The notes under the pieces were generated by a model. The model was not told the origin of the DNA. It made no database searches and was given only the letters and a program-made list of their open reading frames with translations. Positions 20,793-29,523 of a stretch of DNA of 64,000 nt are shown in pieces. The stretch's first letter is position 1. Every line of letters starts with the position of its first letter. The DNA lies in the NCBI GenBank assembly GCA_031655335.1, contig CP134226.1, forward strand, positions 3,530,001 to 3,594,000, given 5' to 3'. This stretch comes from Thalassospiraceae bacterium LMO-SO8. GTDB lineage: Bacteria > Pseudomonadota > Alphaproteobacteria > Rhodospirillales > Casp-alpha2. A program made the position numbers and the translations under genes.

Positions 20793-21638
20793 TCAGGAAG
20801 CCGGCTGGGCTTCCTCGCCTTCGGCGGGGGTTTCGGGCGTCGCGGCCGCTTCGGGAGCCGCTTCCACGGCAGCCTCTTCGGCAACCGCCGGTTCGATGGC
20901 GCCACCGGCGTTCTCGTCGGCGCCCAGATCAACACCCTTGGCGGTCAGCGACGCGGACAGGCCGTCCAACACGGAATCGGCGACCAGGTTGCAGTACATG
21001 GAGATCGCGCGGATCGCGTCGTCGTTGCCCGGGATCGGATAGGTGATGCCGGCCGGATTGCTGTTGGAATCGATGACGCCGACGACCGGAATGCCCAGCT
21101 TGTTGGCTTCGGCGACGGCGATGTCTTCCTTATTGGTGTCGATCACGAAAATGATGTCCGGCAGGCCGCCCATTTCCTTGATGCCGCCCAGCGCGCGCTC
21201 AAGCTTTTCCTGCTCGCGGGTCAGGCCGAGCTGTTCGCGCTTGGTCAGGCCCTGAACTTCCTGGCCGCCCAGCTTGCTGTCCAGCTCGCGCAGGCGGGCG
21301 ATGGACTTGGAGATGGTCTGCCAGTTGGTCAGCATGCCGCCGAGCCAGCGGTGGTTGACGTAATACTGCCCGCACTTCTTGGCGGCTTCGGCGACCCGCG
21401 GCGAGGCCGCGCGCTTGGTGCCGACGAACAGGATGCGGCCGTTGGACGCGACGACGTCGCGCACGGCGGCAAGGGCCTGGTGAAGCAAGGGAACGGTCTG
21501 CTGCAGGTCGATGATGTGGATGCCGTTGCGGTCGCCGTACAGGTACGACGCCATTTTCGGGTTCCAACGACGGGTGCTGTGACCAAAGTGAACGCCGGCT
21601 TCCAACAGCTGACGCATGGTGAACGACGGAATCGCCAT
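20793..21638 (-). CDS. rpsB: 30S ribosomal protein S2
   Basis: S2 binds late to the back of the 30S subunit and is needed for mRNA binding by S1. The 281-residue form starts [20 protein letters not shown], with GGAG upstream. The Pro-rich, acidic C-terminal tail (about 240-281, Ala/Glu-rich) extends beyond the E. coli length of 241, as in other alphaproteobacteria. Signatures RWNPKMASY and [12 protein letters not shown] are present. The longer frame to 21725 lies in the leader. Confidence 0.97.
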   Translation of the reverse strand: MAIPSFTMRQLLEAGVHFGHSTRRWNPKMASYLYGDRNGIHIIDLQQTVPLLHQALAAVRDVVASNGRILFVGTKRAASPRVAEAAKKCGQYYVNHRWLGGMLTNWQTISKSIARLRELDSKLGGQEVQGLTKREQLGLTREQEKLERALGGIKEMGGLPDIIFVIDTNKEDIAVAEANKLGIPVVGVIDSNSNPAGITYPIPGNDDAIRAISMYCNLVADSVLDGLSASLTAKGVDLGADENAGGAIEPAVAEEAAVEAAPEAAATPETPAEGEEAQPAS

Positions 21639-21669
21639 GATAATCTCTTCTCCGGTTATGCCTCCGCAG

Positions 21670-21698
21670 GGTGTCATTCGGTCCCATGACCGAACACC
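21670..21698 (-). promoter_or_regulatory. Hairpin in the rpsB 5' leader, candidate S2 autoregulatory element
   Basis: GGTGT (21670-21674) pairs with ACACC (21694-21698) and TCGGTC (21678-21683) with GACCGA (21688-21693), around a CCAT loop with a three-base bulge. It lies 32 bases before the rpsB start codon. In other proteobacteria rpsB leaders fold into an S2-binding repressor structure. Whether this one does is inference. Confidence 0.45.
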
Positions 21699-21820
21699 GG
21701 AGCGGCAAATCCCGTGAATTTGCACGGGCGCCGCGTCCCCGCGTGCGATATGGGCGTGGGTTTACAGGGGCAGCACGGCCCGATCAAGGGAAAAAAGCGT
21801 GACGTTCCGGCGAAGGACGC

Positions 21821-24800
21821 TCAGCCCTCGACGACCTCAAGCACGCCCTGGACCGACTTGATCGCCTGGATCACGGCCGGCGACACGGCGTAGCGGTCGT
21901 TCAGCGACAACACGACCTCGCGGTTGTCCTCCAGCCGGGGCACGACATAGACCGGCACCTGTCCCCTGCCCTGGCTTTCCAGCACCTCGCGCAGCGGCGC
22001 CAGCGGGCTTGCCCCGCCGATCACTACTGTGACGGAGCCGACGGCGTTCAACGCCGCACTTTCCAGCGGGCGCAGGCCCTGGACCATGAACCGGGGGGCT
22101 TCGGCCTCGATCTGCACTTCCATCTCGATCAGGAACGAATTGCCTTCGGTCAGATGTTCGCGGGCGGCGGACAGGACTTCCGAGAACATGATCGCCTCGA
22201 ACGTGCCCGTGGTGTCCGAGAAACTGACGAAGGCATAGCGCGAGCCCTTGGCCGAGGTGCGTTCCTTCATCGCGACCAGGGTGCCGGCCATGCGCCGGTG
22301 GCCGGGCCGGGCGGCGGTCAGAATTTCGACGTAACTCATGACCTTGTGCTTTTCCAGCATGCTTTCGTAGGTCGCGAGCGGGTGCGACGACAGATAGAAG
22401 CCGACGGCGTCGAATTCTTCCTTGAGCCGGTCCATGGGCGTCCAGTCGGCGATGTTGTCGAGGCGGATGTCCGGCACCTCGGGGGCGTCGCTGCCCCCGC
22501 CCCCGCCGAACAGGCCCATCTGGTCGGAGGTGCGGTCCTGATGGGCGCTGACCGCTTCCTTCAGAATGCGTTCCAGCCCCGTGAACAATTGACGGCGGTT
22601 GGGATTGAGGCTGTCCAGCGCGCCGGCGCGGATCAGGTTTTCCATCTGCCGCTTGTTGATGACCTTGGGGTCCAGGCGGTGGGCGAAGTCGGCGACGTCC
22701 TTGAACGGCCCACCTTCCTTGCGCGCCTCGACCAACGACGCCATGGCGCCCTCGCCCACGTTCTTGATGGCGGCGAGCGCATAGCGGATGGCGCTGCCGC
22801 CGTTTTCGCGCTCGACCGAGAACTTGACCTGCGATTTGTTGACGTCAGGCGACAGCAGGTCCACGCCCATGCGGTCCAGTTCCTGCTTGAACACGTTGAG
22901 CTTGTCCGTGTTGTGCTGGTCGAGGGTCATGGAGGCGGCGAGGAATTCGACCGGGTGGTTGGCCTTCAGATAGGCCGTCTGATAGGCAACCAGGGCATAG
23001 GCGGCGGCGTGCGACTTGTTGAAGCCGTAGCCCGCGAACTTGGCGACCTGATCGAAAATGTCCGACGCCTTGCGGCCGTCGACGTCGCGCTGCACGGCGC
23101 CGTCGACGAACAATTGGCGCTGCTGGTCCATCTCCTCCTTGATCTTCTTGCCCATGGCGCGGCGCAGAAGGTCGGCGCCGCCGAGGGTGTAGCCGGACAG
23201 CAACTGCGCCGCCTGCATGACCTGTTCCTGGTAGATCATGATGCCGAAGGTTTCCGTCAGGATCGGCTCCAGGATCGGGTGCAGGTAGTCGGGCACCTCG
23301 TCGCCCTTCTTGCGGGCGATGTAGCTTGGGATGTTGTCCATGGGGCCCGGGCGGTACAGCGCCACGACGGCGATGATGTCCTCGAAGGTGTCGGCCTTCA
23401 TCTGGCGCAAAACGTCGCGCATGCCCTGGCTTTCCAACTGGAACACCCCGGTCGTCTCGCCGCGGCCGATCATCTCGAAGGTTGCCGTGTCGTCCAGCGG
23501 GATGGTCGTGAGGTCGATCTCGACCCCCTTTTCGCGGCACAGATCCACGGCCGTCGACAGCACCGTCAGGGTCTTGAGGCCCAAAAAGTCGAACTTCACC
23601 AGCCCGGCGCTTTCCACGAACTTCATGTTGAAGCCCGTGACCGGCAGGTCGGAACGCGGATCGCGGTACAGCGGGATCAGTTCCTGCAACGGCCGGTCGC
23701 CGATGACCACGCCGGCGGCGTGGGTCGAGGCATGGCGGAACAGCCCCTCCAGCTTCATGGCCAGGTCGACCAGATGCTGGACCTGGGGGTCTTCCTTCAT
23801 CATCTGGCGGATCTGCGGCTCGCCCTCGACGGCCTCGCCCAGGGTCACCGGATTGGCCGGGTTGTTGGGCACCAGCTTGCAGATTTTATCGATATAACCA
23901 TAGGGCATCTGCAACACGCGGCCGACGTCGCGCAGCACGGCGCGGGCCTGTAGCTTTCCGAAGGTGATGATCTGCGCGACGTGGTCGTCGCCGTATTTTT
24001 TCTGGACGTAGCGGATGACCTCGTCCCGCCGGTCCTGGCAGAAGTCGATGTCGAAGTCGGGCATGGACACGCGTTCCGGGTTGAGGAAGCGTTCGAACAG
24101 CAGGCCGAAGCGCAGCGGGTCCAGATCGGTGATCAACAAGGACCAGGCGACGACGGACCCGGCGCCGGAGCCGCGGCCCGGGCCGACGGGAATACCCTTG
24201 TCCTTGGCCCAGCCGATGAAGTCGGCGACGATCAGGAAGTATCCCGGAAAGCCCATCTCGTTAATGACGCCGAGCTCGTAATCCAGGCGCTCGCGGTAGG
24301 GCTTGGCCGCCGCGTCCCGCGCGGCGTCGTCCATGCCTTCGGTGAACACATGGGTGACGAGGCGCTTTTCCAGCCCGGCCAGGGCCTGGGCGCGCAGTTC
24401 GTCCTCTTCCGTGCGGCCCTCGCCGCAGTCGAAGGGCGGCAGGATCGGCGCGATCTTTTCGACCATGAAGGCGCAGCGCCTGGCGATGACCAGGGTGTTG
24501 TCGACCGCTTCGGGCAGGTCCTCGAACACCCGGCGCATGTCGGCGGCACCCTTGAACCAATGTTCCGGGGTCAGGCGGCGGCGTTCGGTTTCCGAGACAT
24601 AGGCGCTCTCCGCGATGCAGATCAGGGCGTCATGGGCCTCGAACATGTCAGGCGTCGGGTAAAAACACTCGTTGGTCGCGACCAGCGGCAGGTCCAGGCT
24701 GTAGGCCAGGTCGAGGAACGCCCCTTCGGTCTGTTCCTCCGCCGTCATGCCGTGGCGCAGGATTTCCACGTAGGTGCGCCCATCGTAGGCGGCGGCGAGC

Positions 24801-25315
24801 CGCGTCAGCAGGTCGCGCGCGGCGTCGCCCTTGCCCTGTTGCAGCAACCGCCCGACCGGCCCGCCGGGCCCGCCGGTCAGCAGGATCAGGCCGGCGTTGT
24901 GTCGCAACAGGGTCTCCAGCGAGATCGCCGTCTCCTCAGCGTCGTCGCCGTCCAGATAGGCGACCTTCAGCATCTGCAACAGGTTGCGGTAGCCTTCCGG
25001 GTTCTGGACCAGCAGAACCACCGAGGGCGCGCGCTCGCGACGCCCGCCGCCGTTGGATTGCCCCAAGGCATGACCGTTGCCTTCTTCGGCCTCCATCTGC
25101 ACGGATATCTGGCAGCCGATGATCGGCTGGATACCCTTGTCCGTGGCCGCCAGGGAGAATTCCAGGGCCCCGAACAGGTTGTTGGTGTCGGTCACGGCGA
25201 CCGCCGGCATGTCCATGGACCGGCACATCTTGGCCAGGTCCTTCAGACGGATGGCGCCTTCGGACAGGGAATAGGCGGAATGGACCCGCAGGTGGACGAA
25301 ATCGGCGTGGGACAT
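21821..25315 (-). CDS. dnaE: DNA polymerase III subunit alpha
   Basis: DnaE is the replicative polymerase. The 1164-residue protein starts MSHADFVHLRVHSAYS, the PHP domain; the open frame upstream to 25558 is not coding. The catalytic palm carries GPGRGSGAGSVVAW and MPDFDIDFCQDRRDEV with the metal-binding aspartates. Fingers follow (YQEQVMQ), then a tandem HhH region and the OB-fold and C-terminal domain. The length matches DnaE1 (1160 in E. coli). It lies upstream of rpsB on the same strand after a 182-base gap and is divergent from the nitrile hydratase operon. Confidence 0.97.
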   Translation of the reverse strand: MSHADFVHLRVHSAYSLSEGAIRLKDLAKMCRSMDMPAVAVTDTNNLFGALEFSLAATDKGIQPIIGCQISVQMEAEEGNGHALGQSNGGGRRERAPSVVLLVQNPEGYRNLLQMLKVAYLDGDDAEETAISLETLLRHNAGLILLTGGPGGPVGRLLQQGKGDAARDLLTRLAAAYDGRTYVEILRHGMTAEEQTEGAFLDLAYSLDLPLVATNECFYPTPDMFEAHDALICIAESAYVSETERRRLTPEHWFKGAADMRRVFEDLPEAVDNTLVIARRCAFMVEKIAPILPPFDCGEGRTEEDELRAQALAGLEKRLVTHVFTEGMDDAARDAAAKPYRERLDYELGVINEMGFPGYFLIVADFIGWAKDKGIPVGPGRGSGAGSVVAWSLLITDLDPLRFGLLFERFLNPERVSMPDFDIDFCQDRRDEVIRYVQKKYGDDHVAQIITFGKLQARAVLRDVGRVLQMPYGYIDKICKLVPNNPANPVTLGEAVEGEPQIRQMMKEDPQVQHLVDLAMKLEGLFRHASTHAAGVVIGDRPLQELIPLYRDPRSDLPVTGFNMKFVESAGLVKFDFLGLKTLTVLSTAVDLCREKGVEIDLTTIPLDDTATFEMIGRGETTGVFQLESQGMRDVLRQMKADTFEDIIAVVALYRPGPMDNIPSYIARKKGDEVPDYLHPILEPILTETFGIMIYQEQVMQAAQLLSGYTLGGADLLRRAMGKKIKEEMDQQRQLFVDGAVQRDVDGRKASDIFDQVAKFAGYGFNKSHAAAYALVAYQTAYLKANHPVEFLAASMTLDQHNTDKLNVFKQELDRMGVDLLSPDVNKSQVKFSVERENGGSAIRYALAAIKNVGEGAMASLVEARKEGGPFKDVADFAHRLDPKVINKRQMENLIRAGALDSLNPNRRQLFTGLERILKEAVSAHQDRTSDQMGLFGGGGGSDAPEVPDIRLDNIADWTPMDRLKEEFDAVGFYLSSHPLATYESMLEKHKVMSYVEILTAARPGHRRMAGTLVAMKERTSAKGSRYAFVSFSDTTGTFEAIMFSEVLSAAREHLTEGNSFLIEMEVQIEAEAPRFMVQGLRPLESAALNAVGSVTVVIGGASPLAPLREVLESQGRGQVPVYVVPRLEDNREVVLSLNDRYAVSPAVIQAIKSVQGVLEVVEG

Positions 25316-25435
25316 GGGAAGAATAATTCCACACTTCGGCGGGCGCGCGGAAACCGATTGCGCCCAGTTGTCCACCGTCGGAAAGATTGCCGTGGATAAC
25401 CCCGGGGATTCCGGGCCAAAGCAGGTTCTCCGGCA

Positions 25436-25465
25436 TTGTTGAACGCGCACCTCAGGCTGTATCAT
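25436..25465 (+). promoter_or_regulatory. Possible promoter of the nitrile hydratase operon
   Basis: A -35-like TTGTTG (25436-25441) and -10-like TATCAT (25460-25465) are spaced 18 bases apart, about 45 bases before the nthA ATG, in the 194-base divergent gap with dnaE. Both elements are weak matches. The gap also holds two DnaA-box-like nonamers, judged not significant. Confidence 0.3.
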
Positions 25466-25509
25466 CCCCCCGCCCGCATCCTTGGGCGCAGACAAATTGG
25501 GAGAATCGC

Positions 25510-26151
25510 ATGCCGCATGACGGACACGACCACGATCACGACCATACGGAGCCGCCATCGGACATCGAACTCCGCGTGAAGTCCCTGGAAAGCCTTCTGG
25601 TGGAAAAGGGTCTGGTCGACCCCGCCACCCTGGACGCCCTGGTCGATCGCTACGAACACCACGTCGGCCCGCAGAACGGCAAGAAGGTCGTGGCCCGCGC
25701 CTGGACCGATCCCGCCTACCGCCAGTGGCTGCAAGACGACGCCAGCGCCGCCATCGGCGACTTCGGCTTCAAGGGTCGCCAGGGCGAACACATGGTCTGC
25801 GTGGAAAACGGTCCCAAGGTGCATAACCTGGTCGTCTGCACGCTGTGCTCCTGCTATCCCTGGACCGTCCTGGGCCTGCCGCCCGTGTGGTACAAATCCG
25901 CCCCCTATCGGTCCCGCGCCGTGGCGGACCCGCGCGGGGTCTTGGCCGAATTCGGCACCACGCTGGCCCCCGACGTGGACGTCCGGGTGTGGGATTCGAC
26001 GTCGGAAATGCGCTACCTCGTCATCCCCGAACGCCCCGCCGGCACCGACGGCTGGACCGCGGAACAACTGGAACAGCTGGTCACCCGCAATTCCATGATC
26101 GGGGTTGAGCAAGCCAGATCGCCCGAGGAACTGAAGGGAGCGGCGGAATGA
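25510..26151 (+). CDS. nthA: Nitrile hydratase alpha subunit, cobalt type
   Basis: The alpha subunit carries the metal centre that hydrates nitriles to amides. The 213-residue protein has the claw-setting motif [10 protein letters not shown]: Cys110, Cys113, Ser114 and Cys115 bind the metal, and Cys113 and Cys115 are normally oxidised. Thr111 in the second claw position is the mark of cobalt enzymes (Ser in iron enzymes). The following [11 protein letters not shown] fits. The N-terminus is unusual: residues 3-12 are [10 protein letters not shown]. The ATG at 25510 has GGGAGA upstream; the frame to 25387 is not coding. It overlaps the beta-subunit gene by four bases. Confidence 0.95.
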   Translation: MPHDGHDHDHDHTEPPSDIELRVKSLESLLVEKGLVDPATLDALVDRYEHHVGPQNGKKVVARAWTDPAYRQWLQDDASAAIGDFGFKGRQGEHMVCVENGPKVHNLVVCTLCSCYPWTVLGLPPVWYKSAPYRSRAVADPRGVLAEFGTTLAPDVDVRVWDSTSEMRYLVIPERPAGTDGWTAEQLEQLVTRNSMIGVEQARSPEELKGAAE

Positions 26152-26810
26152 ACAGCGGCCACGATCTCGGCGGGATGCACGGCCTCGGCCCCATCAACCC
26201 GGAGCCCCAGGACGAGGAACCCGTGTTCCACGCCGATTGGGAGCGCAAGGCGTTCTCTCTGACCCTGGCGACGGCCCTGCTCGGCCGCTGGAACATCGAC
26301 ATGGGCCGCCATTCGCGCGAACGCCAGCACCCGGCCCGCTATCTGATGAACACCTACTATGAAAACTGGCTGACCGGCACGGAAGTCCTGCTGAAGGAAT
26401 CGGGTCTGGTCACGGCCGAGGAAATGGCGACGGGCAAGCCGCAGGGACCGGCCCCGAATTCCATCCATGTACCCGGCCCGGACGAAGCCCTGAACGCCGT
26501 CAAGGCCGGCGGGCCGGCGGATATCGACGCGCCGGTTCAGGCGCAATACGCCGTCGGCGATGCCGTGCGTGTCAGAAACTTCCATCCCAAAGGGCATACC
26601 CGGGCCCCCCGCTACACCCGGGGGCGGGTCGGCGTGATCCAGCGCCTGCACGGCATCCACGTCTATCCCGACACGCATACGCCGGATGTTACGGAGGGCT
26701 ATCCGCTTTATTCCGTGCGGTTCGAGGGCGACGAGCTTTGGGGCCCCGACGGCGACGCCAAATCGTCCGTCTATGCCGATCTTTGGGAACCTTACCTGGA
26801 GCCGGCATGA
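26148..26810 (+). CDS. nthB: Nitrile hydratase beta subunit
   Basis: The beta subunit pairs with alpha, closes the active site and provides arginines that hydrogen-bond the oxidised claw cysteines. The 220-residue protein begins [16 protein letters not shown], a typical N-terminal arm. An all-helical half follows, with [15 protein letters not shown] and YYENWLTG. The C-terminal SH3-like barrel holds [21 protein letters not shown]. The gene is coupled on both sides by ATGA overlaps, to nthA and to the activator. The substrate cannot be predicted from sequence. Confidence 0.95.
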   Translation: MNSGHDLGGMHGLGPINPEPQDEEPVFHADWERKAFSLTLATALLGRWNIDMGRHSRERQHPARYLMNTYYENWLTGTEVLLKESGLVTAEEMATGKPQGPAPNSIHVPGPDEALNAVKAGGPADIDAPVQAQYAVGDAVRVRNFHPKGHTRAPRYTRGRVGVIQRLHGIHVYPDTHTPDVTEGYPLYSVRFEGDELWGPDGDAKSSVYADLWEPYLEPA

Positions 26811-27130
26811 CCGCCCTGAAACAGGAAGACGGTCCCGCGTTCTGCGAACCCTGGCAGGCCCAGGCCTTCGCCCTTGCCAACGCGTTGATCGACAAAGGTA
26901 TTTTTACCGCCGACGAATGGGCCAATACGCTGGGTGCCGAGATCAAGCGCGCCCAGGCGGCGGGCGACCCGGACACGGGCGAGACCTATTACAACCACTG
27001 GCTGGCGGCGCTGGAACGGCTGTGCGCCGACAAGGGCCTGGCCTTGGGTGACGAGGTCGCCACCCGCGCGGACGAATGGCGCGACGCCTATCTGGCGACG
27101 CCGCACGGCCAGCCGGTCGCCCTGAAATAA
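26807..27130 (+). CDS. Nitrile hydratase accessory protein (cobalt-insertion activator)
   Basis: The 107-residue protein resembles the N-terminal half of the beta subunit (FCEPWQAQAFALANALIDKG, then TADEWANTLG and YYNHWLAALERL). This is the pattern of the nitrile hydratase accessory family (P14K/NhlE type). In studied cobalt enzymes such a protein binds apo-alpha, helps load cobalt and oxidise the claw cysteines, then swaps alpha into the mature enzyme. The ATG overlaps the nthB stop (ATGA). The downstream gap to doxX is 72 bases. No amidase or cobalt transporter gene follows. Confidence 0.88.
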   Translation: MTALKQEDGPAFCEPWQAQAFALANALIDKGIFTADEWANTLGAEIKRAQAAGDPDTGETYYNHWLAALERLCADKGLALGDEVATRADEWRDAYLATPHGQPVALK

Positions 27131-27202
27131 CCGCCACGCACGCAACGACGATGATGCGCCCGCGGCTCTGCGAAACATCGCGTTCCAACCAAGGAGGCCG
27201 CC

Positions 27203-27595
27203 GTGAAATTCCTGAACCCCTTCAAGGACCACCTTTACAGTCTTCTCCGTCTCATGACGGGCTTGTTGTTCCTGCAACACGGCACCACGAAATTCCTGAG
27301 CTTCCCGGTCACGAAATACAGCGGCGTCGATCCCTTTTCCCTGATCGGCGCCGCCGGGATGGTCGAACTGGTCGGCGGCGCCCTGGTCGCGATCGGTCTG
27401 TTCACCCGGCCGGCCGCCTTCATCTGTTCCGGGACCATGGCCGTGGCGTATTTCCACGAACATTTCCCGATCAGCTTCTTCCCCATCTTGAACTGGGGCG
27501 AACTGGCGGTGCTGTACTGCTTCGCGTTCCTCTACATCGCGGCCGCCGGCGGCGGGAAATGGAGCTTCGACGCCCTGCGGTCGCGGGCACCCTGA
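27203..27595 (+). CDS. DoxX family membrane protein
   Basis: A 130-residue hydrophobic protein of the DoxX/DUF417-like family with about four membrane helices (LLRLMTGLLFLQHGTTKF, MVELVGGALVAIGLF, AAFICSGTMAVAYF, LAVLYCFAFLYIAA). Family members are small inner-membrane proteins, some linked to thiol or redox stress, and the exact activity is unknown. The start is GTG at 27203 with AAGGAGG seven bases upstream. It lies between the nitrile hydratase genes and the ECF41 circuit. It could be read from the nthA promoter; the ECF41-type promoter lies downstream of it. Confidence 0.85.
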   Translation: MKFLNPFKDHLYSLLRLMTGLLFLQHGTTKFLSFPVTKYSGVDPFSLIGAAGMVELVGGALVAIGLFTRPAAFICSGTMAVAYFHEHFPISFFPILNWGELAVLYCFAFLYIAAAGGGKWSFDALRSRAP

Positions 27596-27627
27596 CGGGC
27601 CCTACGCCGAAACTTTTTTCCGCCGCA

Positions 27628-27654
27628 TGTCACAATCGCCGCCGCCATCTCGTC
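27628..27654 (+). promoter_or_regulatory. ECF41-type sigma factor promoter
   Basis: TGTCACA (27628-27634) and CGTC (27651-27654) are separated by 16 bases. This is the published signature of promoters recognised by ECF41 sigma factors, which usually drive the linked carboxymuconolactone-decarboxylase/oxidoreductase/epimerase gene. It lies 40 bases before the AhpD-like gene, which overlaps the ECF41 gene itself, so autoregulation of the pair is likely. Confidence 0.75.
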
Positions 27655-27693
27655 ATCCGGGCATATCCCCCCTTTTTGACGATGGAGACGACC

Positions 27694-28158
27694 ATGACAC
27701 CGCGCCTGAACGACCCCTACAAACTGGCCCAAGCCCCCATCAAGGCGATGATGGCGCTGGAAGCCGCCCTTGCCGCCAGCGGGCTCGACCATAACCTTCT
27801 GGAACTGGTCAAGCTGCGCGCGTCGCAGATCAACGGCTGCGCCTTCTGCATCCACATGCACACGACCGACCTGCGCAAGCACGGTGAAAGCGAAATGCGC
27901 CTGTACATGTTGAACGCCTGGCGGGAATCCACGCTGTACAGCCCGCGCGAACGGGCGGCCCTGGCCTGGACCGAGGCCCTGACCCGGCTCGCGGAAACGG
28001 GGGCCCCGGACGTGGACTACGACCTGGTGAAGGCCGAGTTCACCGAGGCCGAACAGGTCAACCTGACCCTGGCGGTCGGCGCCATCAACGTATGGAACCG
28101 CCTACAGGTCGGCTTCCGCGCGGCGCATCCGCTGGAGGACATCGGTGACGCGGCCTGA
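27694..28158 (+). CDS. AhpD-like / carboxymuconolactone decarboxylase family protein
   Basis: A 154-residue all-helical protein with the AhpD-type active site CxxCxxxH (Cys49, Cys52, His56 in NGCAFCIHMH) after LVKLRASQ. It probably acts as a small thiol peroxidase or disulfide reductase. The substrate is unknown and decarboxylase activity is not implied. The ATG at 27694 is preferred over 27682 because GGAG sits six bases before it. The gene follows an ECF41-type promoter and overlaps the sigma gene by 14 bases. ECF41 factors are typically encoded next to exactly this family, which makes it the likely target gene. Confidence 0.9.
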   Translation: MTPRLNDPYKLAQAPIKAMMALEAALAASGLDHNLLELVKLRASQINGCAFCIHMHTTDLRKHGESEMRLYMLNAWRESTLYSPRERAALAWTEALTRLAETGAPDVDYDLVKAEFTEAEQVNLTLAVGAINVWNRLQVGFRAAHPLEDIGDAA

Positions 28159-29035
28159 CGGCGACACCCATGTGTTTGAGGCGCACCGCCCCCGGCTGGT
28201 GCGCCTCGCCTACCGCATGCTGGGCTCGATGCTGGAGGCCGAGGACATCGTGCAGGAGGCCTGGCTGCGCTGGCGGCGGGCCGACCGGGACACGGTCGCC
28301 ACGCCGGGTGCCTACCTGACCCGCATCGTCACGCGGCTGTGCCTGGACGTTCTGAAGTCCGCCCGGGCGCGGCGGGAAACCTATATCGGGCCCTGGCTGC
28401 CAGAACCCGTTGTCGAACCGGACGACGACGCCCTGCGGGCGGACGAGGTGACCCTGACCCTGATGCTGGCCCTGGAGCGGTTGTCGCCGCTGGAGCGCGC
28501 GGCCTTTCTGCTGCACGACGTGTTCGATGTGCCGCTGGGAGAGGTCGCGGCGACGCTCGACCGGGACCCCGCCGCCGTGCGCCAACTGGCCGCCCGCGCC
28601 CGCAAGCATGTGCGCGGCGGCCGCCCACGCTATCAGGTCAGTCGCGAAGAGGGCGCGCGCATCGCCCAGGCCTTCTTTACCGCCTCGACCAAGGGCGACA
28701 TCGACGATCTGCGCGGCCTGCTGGCGGAAAACGTGGTGATTCTGTCGGACGGCGGCGGCAAGGTACTGGCCTTCCGCAACCCCATCGTCGGTCTGGAGCG
28801 GGCGCTGCGCCTGTTCGCGGGCCTCAGCCGCAAGTTCGCCGACAAAATGCCCAGCGACATCCGGCCGGTGTGGATCGACGGCCTGCCCGGCTACATCAGC
28901 CAAGGGCGCGGCGACGTCTTGCAGACCACGGCGCTGGAGATCGAGGAGGGTCAAATCGTGGCGATCTACATCACCCGCAATCCGGACAAGCTCACCCACG
29001 CCGCCCGTCTCGTGGGCGGTGCGGCGACGCCCTAG
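28145..29035 (+). CDS. ECF41-family RNA polymerase sigma factor (SigJ-like)
   Basis: The 296-residue protein has region 2 (about 10-75, with YRMLGSMLEAEDIVQEAWLR), region 4 (about 105-160) and a fused SnoaL-like C-terminal domain (165-290). All three ECF41 hallmarks are visible: WLPEP at 84-88, DGGGK at 202-206 and NPDKL at 279-283. In this group the C-terminal domain replaces a separate anti-sigma factor and tunes activity. The start is GTG at 28145 with GGAGG upstream, inside the end of the AhpD-like gene. Its stop codon shares the CTAG tetranucleotide with the convergent Rid gene. Confidence 0.93.
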   Translation: MTRPDGDTHVFEAHRPRLVRLAYRMLGSMLEAEDIVQEAWLRWRRADRDTVATPGAYLTRIVTRLCLDVLKSARARRETYIGPWLPEPVVEPDDDALRADEVTLTLMLALERLSPLERAAFLLHDVFDVPLGEVAATLDRDPAAVRQLAARARKHVRGGRPRYQVSREEGARIAQAFFTASTKGDIDDLRGLLAENVVILSDGGGKVLAFRNPIVGLERALRLFAGLSRKFADKMPSDIRPVWIDGLPGYISQGRGDVLQTTALEIEEGQIVAIYITRNPDKLTHAARLVGGAATP

Positions 29036-29424
29036 GCCGCCTTGGCGGCGATGGCCTCGATCTCGACCTCAATGCCCGGGCGCGGAAAAGGACCGACCAC
29101 CAGGAAAGTGGCCGGCGGGTTATGTTCGCCCAGGAAAGCGCGGCGCACCTCGATATAGTCGTCCAGGATCGCCTTGTCGGTGACGTAGACCGAGAACTTG
29201 ACGACGTCCCCGAACGTCATGCCGGCGGCCTCCAGGATGATCTGTATACGCTCGAAGATCACCCGAACCTGCCCGGCCGGGCTGTCCGGCACGGTGCCGT
29301 CGAGGCGCGCGCCGACCTGACCGTTGCAGAACAAAAGCCGCGCGTTCGGCGGCACTTCGGTCGCATGGCCGGCATTGTCGCGGTGGGCGCAAATCCGGTC
29401 GCTGAGGGTATGAACGGTCAACAT
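29032..29424 (-). CDS. Rid (YjgF/YER057c/UK114) family protein lacking the deaminase arginine
   Basis: A 130-residue single-domain Rid-family protein. RidA enzymes hydrolyse reactive enamines and imines, using an arginine in a P-A-R-S-type motif. Here the equivalent stretch is PPATFLVV, with no arginine, so the protein is not a canonical RidA and more likely belongs to a non-archetypal Rid subgroup of unknown reaction. The conserved tail VEIEAIAA is present. The ATG at 29424 is supported by AAGGAG some distance upstream; the frame to 29493 is longer without support. It faces the sigma factor gene tail to tail. Confidence 0.85.
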   Translation of the reverse strand: MLTVHTLSDRICAHRDNAGHATEVPPNARLLFCNGQVGARLDGTVPDSPAGQVRVIFERIQIILEAAGMTFGDVVKFSVYVTDKAILDDYIEVRRAFLGEHNPPATFLVVGPFPRPGIEVEIEAIAAKAA

Positions 29425-29523
29425 GGCAGGCCTTGCTCCTTGGGAATGATCAGGTTTGATTGATTGAATGTAACACCGAACACATACGGTCACGGACGAC
29501 CGCCGGTCATCGGCGGCGGATGA

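Noticed and set aside
22154-23953. A 599-residue open frame antisense to dnaE, and similar long antisense frames over comEC, nuoL, nuoG, nuoF, lon and mcd
   Set aside because: These follow from the high GC content at third positions in real genes on the other strand; their compositions (rich in Arg, Gly, His, Ala, Gln) are typical of shadows.
25368-25399. DnaA-box-like nonamers (TTGTCCACC and TTATCCACG) in the dnaE/nthA gap, and another TTATCCACG at 56115-56123 upstream of lon
   Set aside because: Nonamers with one or two mismatches are expected many times by chance in 64 kb, and no cluster or AT-rich unwinding region suggests an origin.
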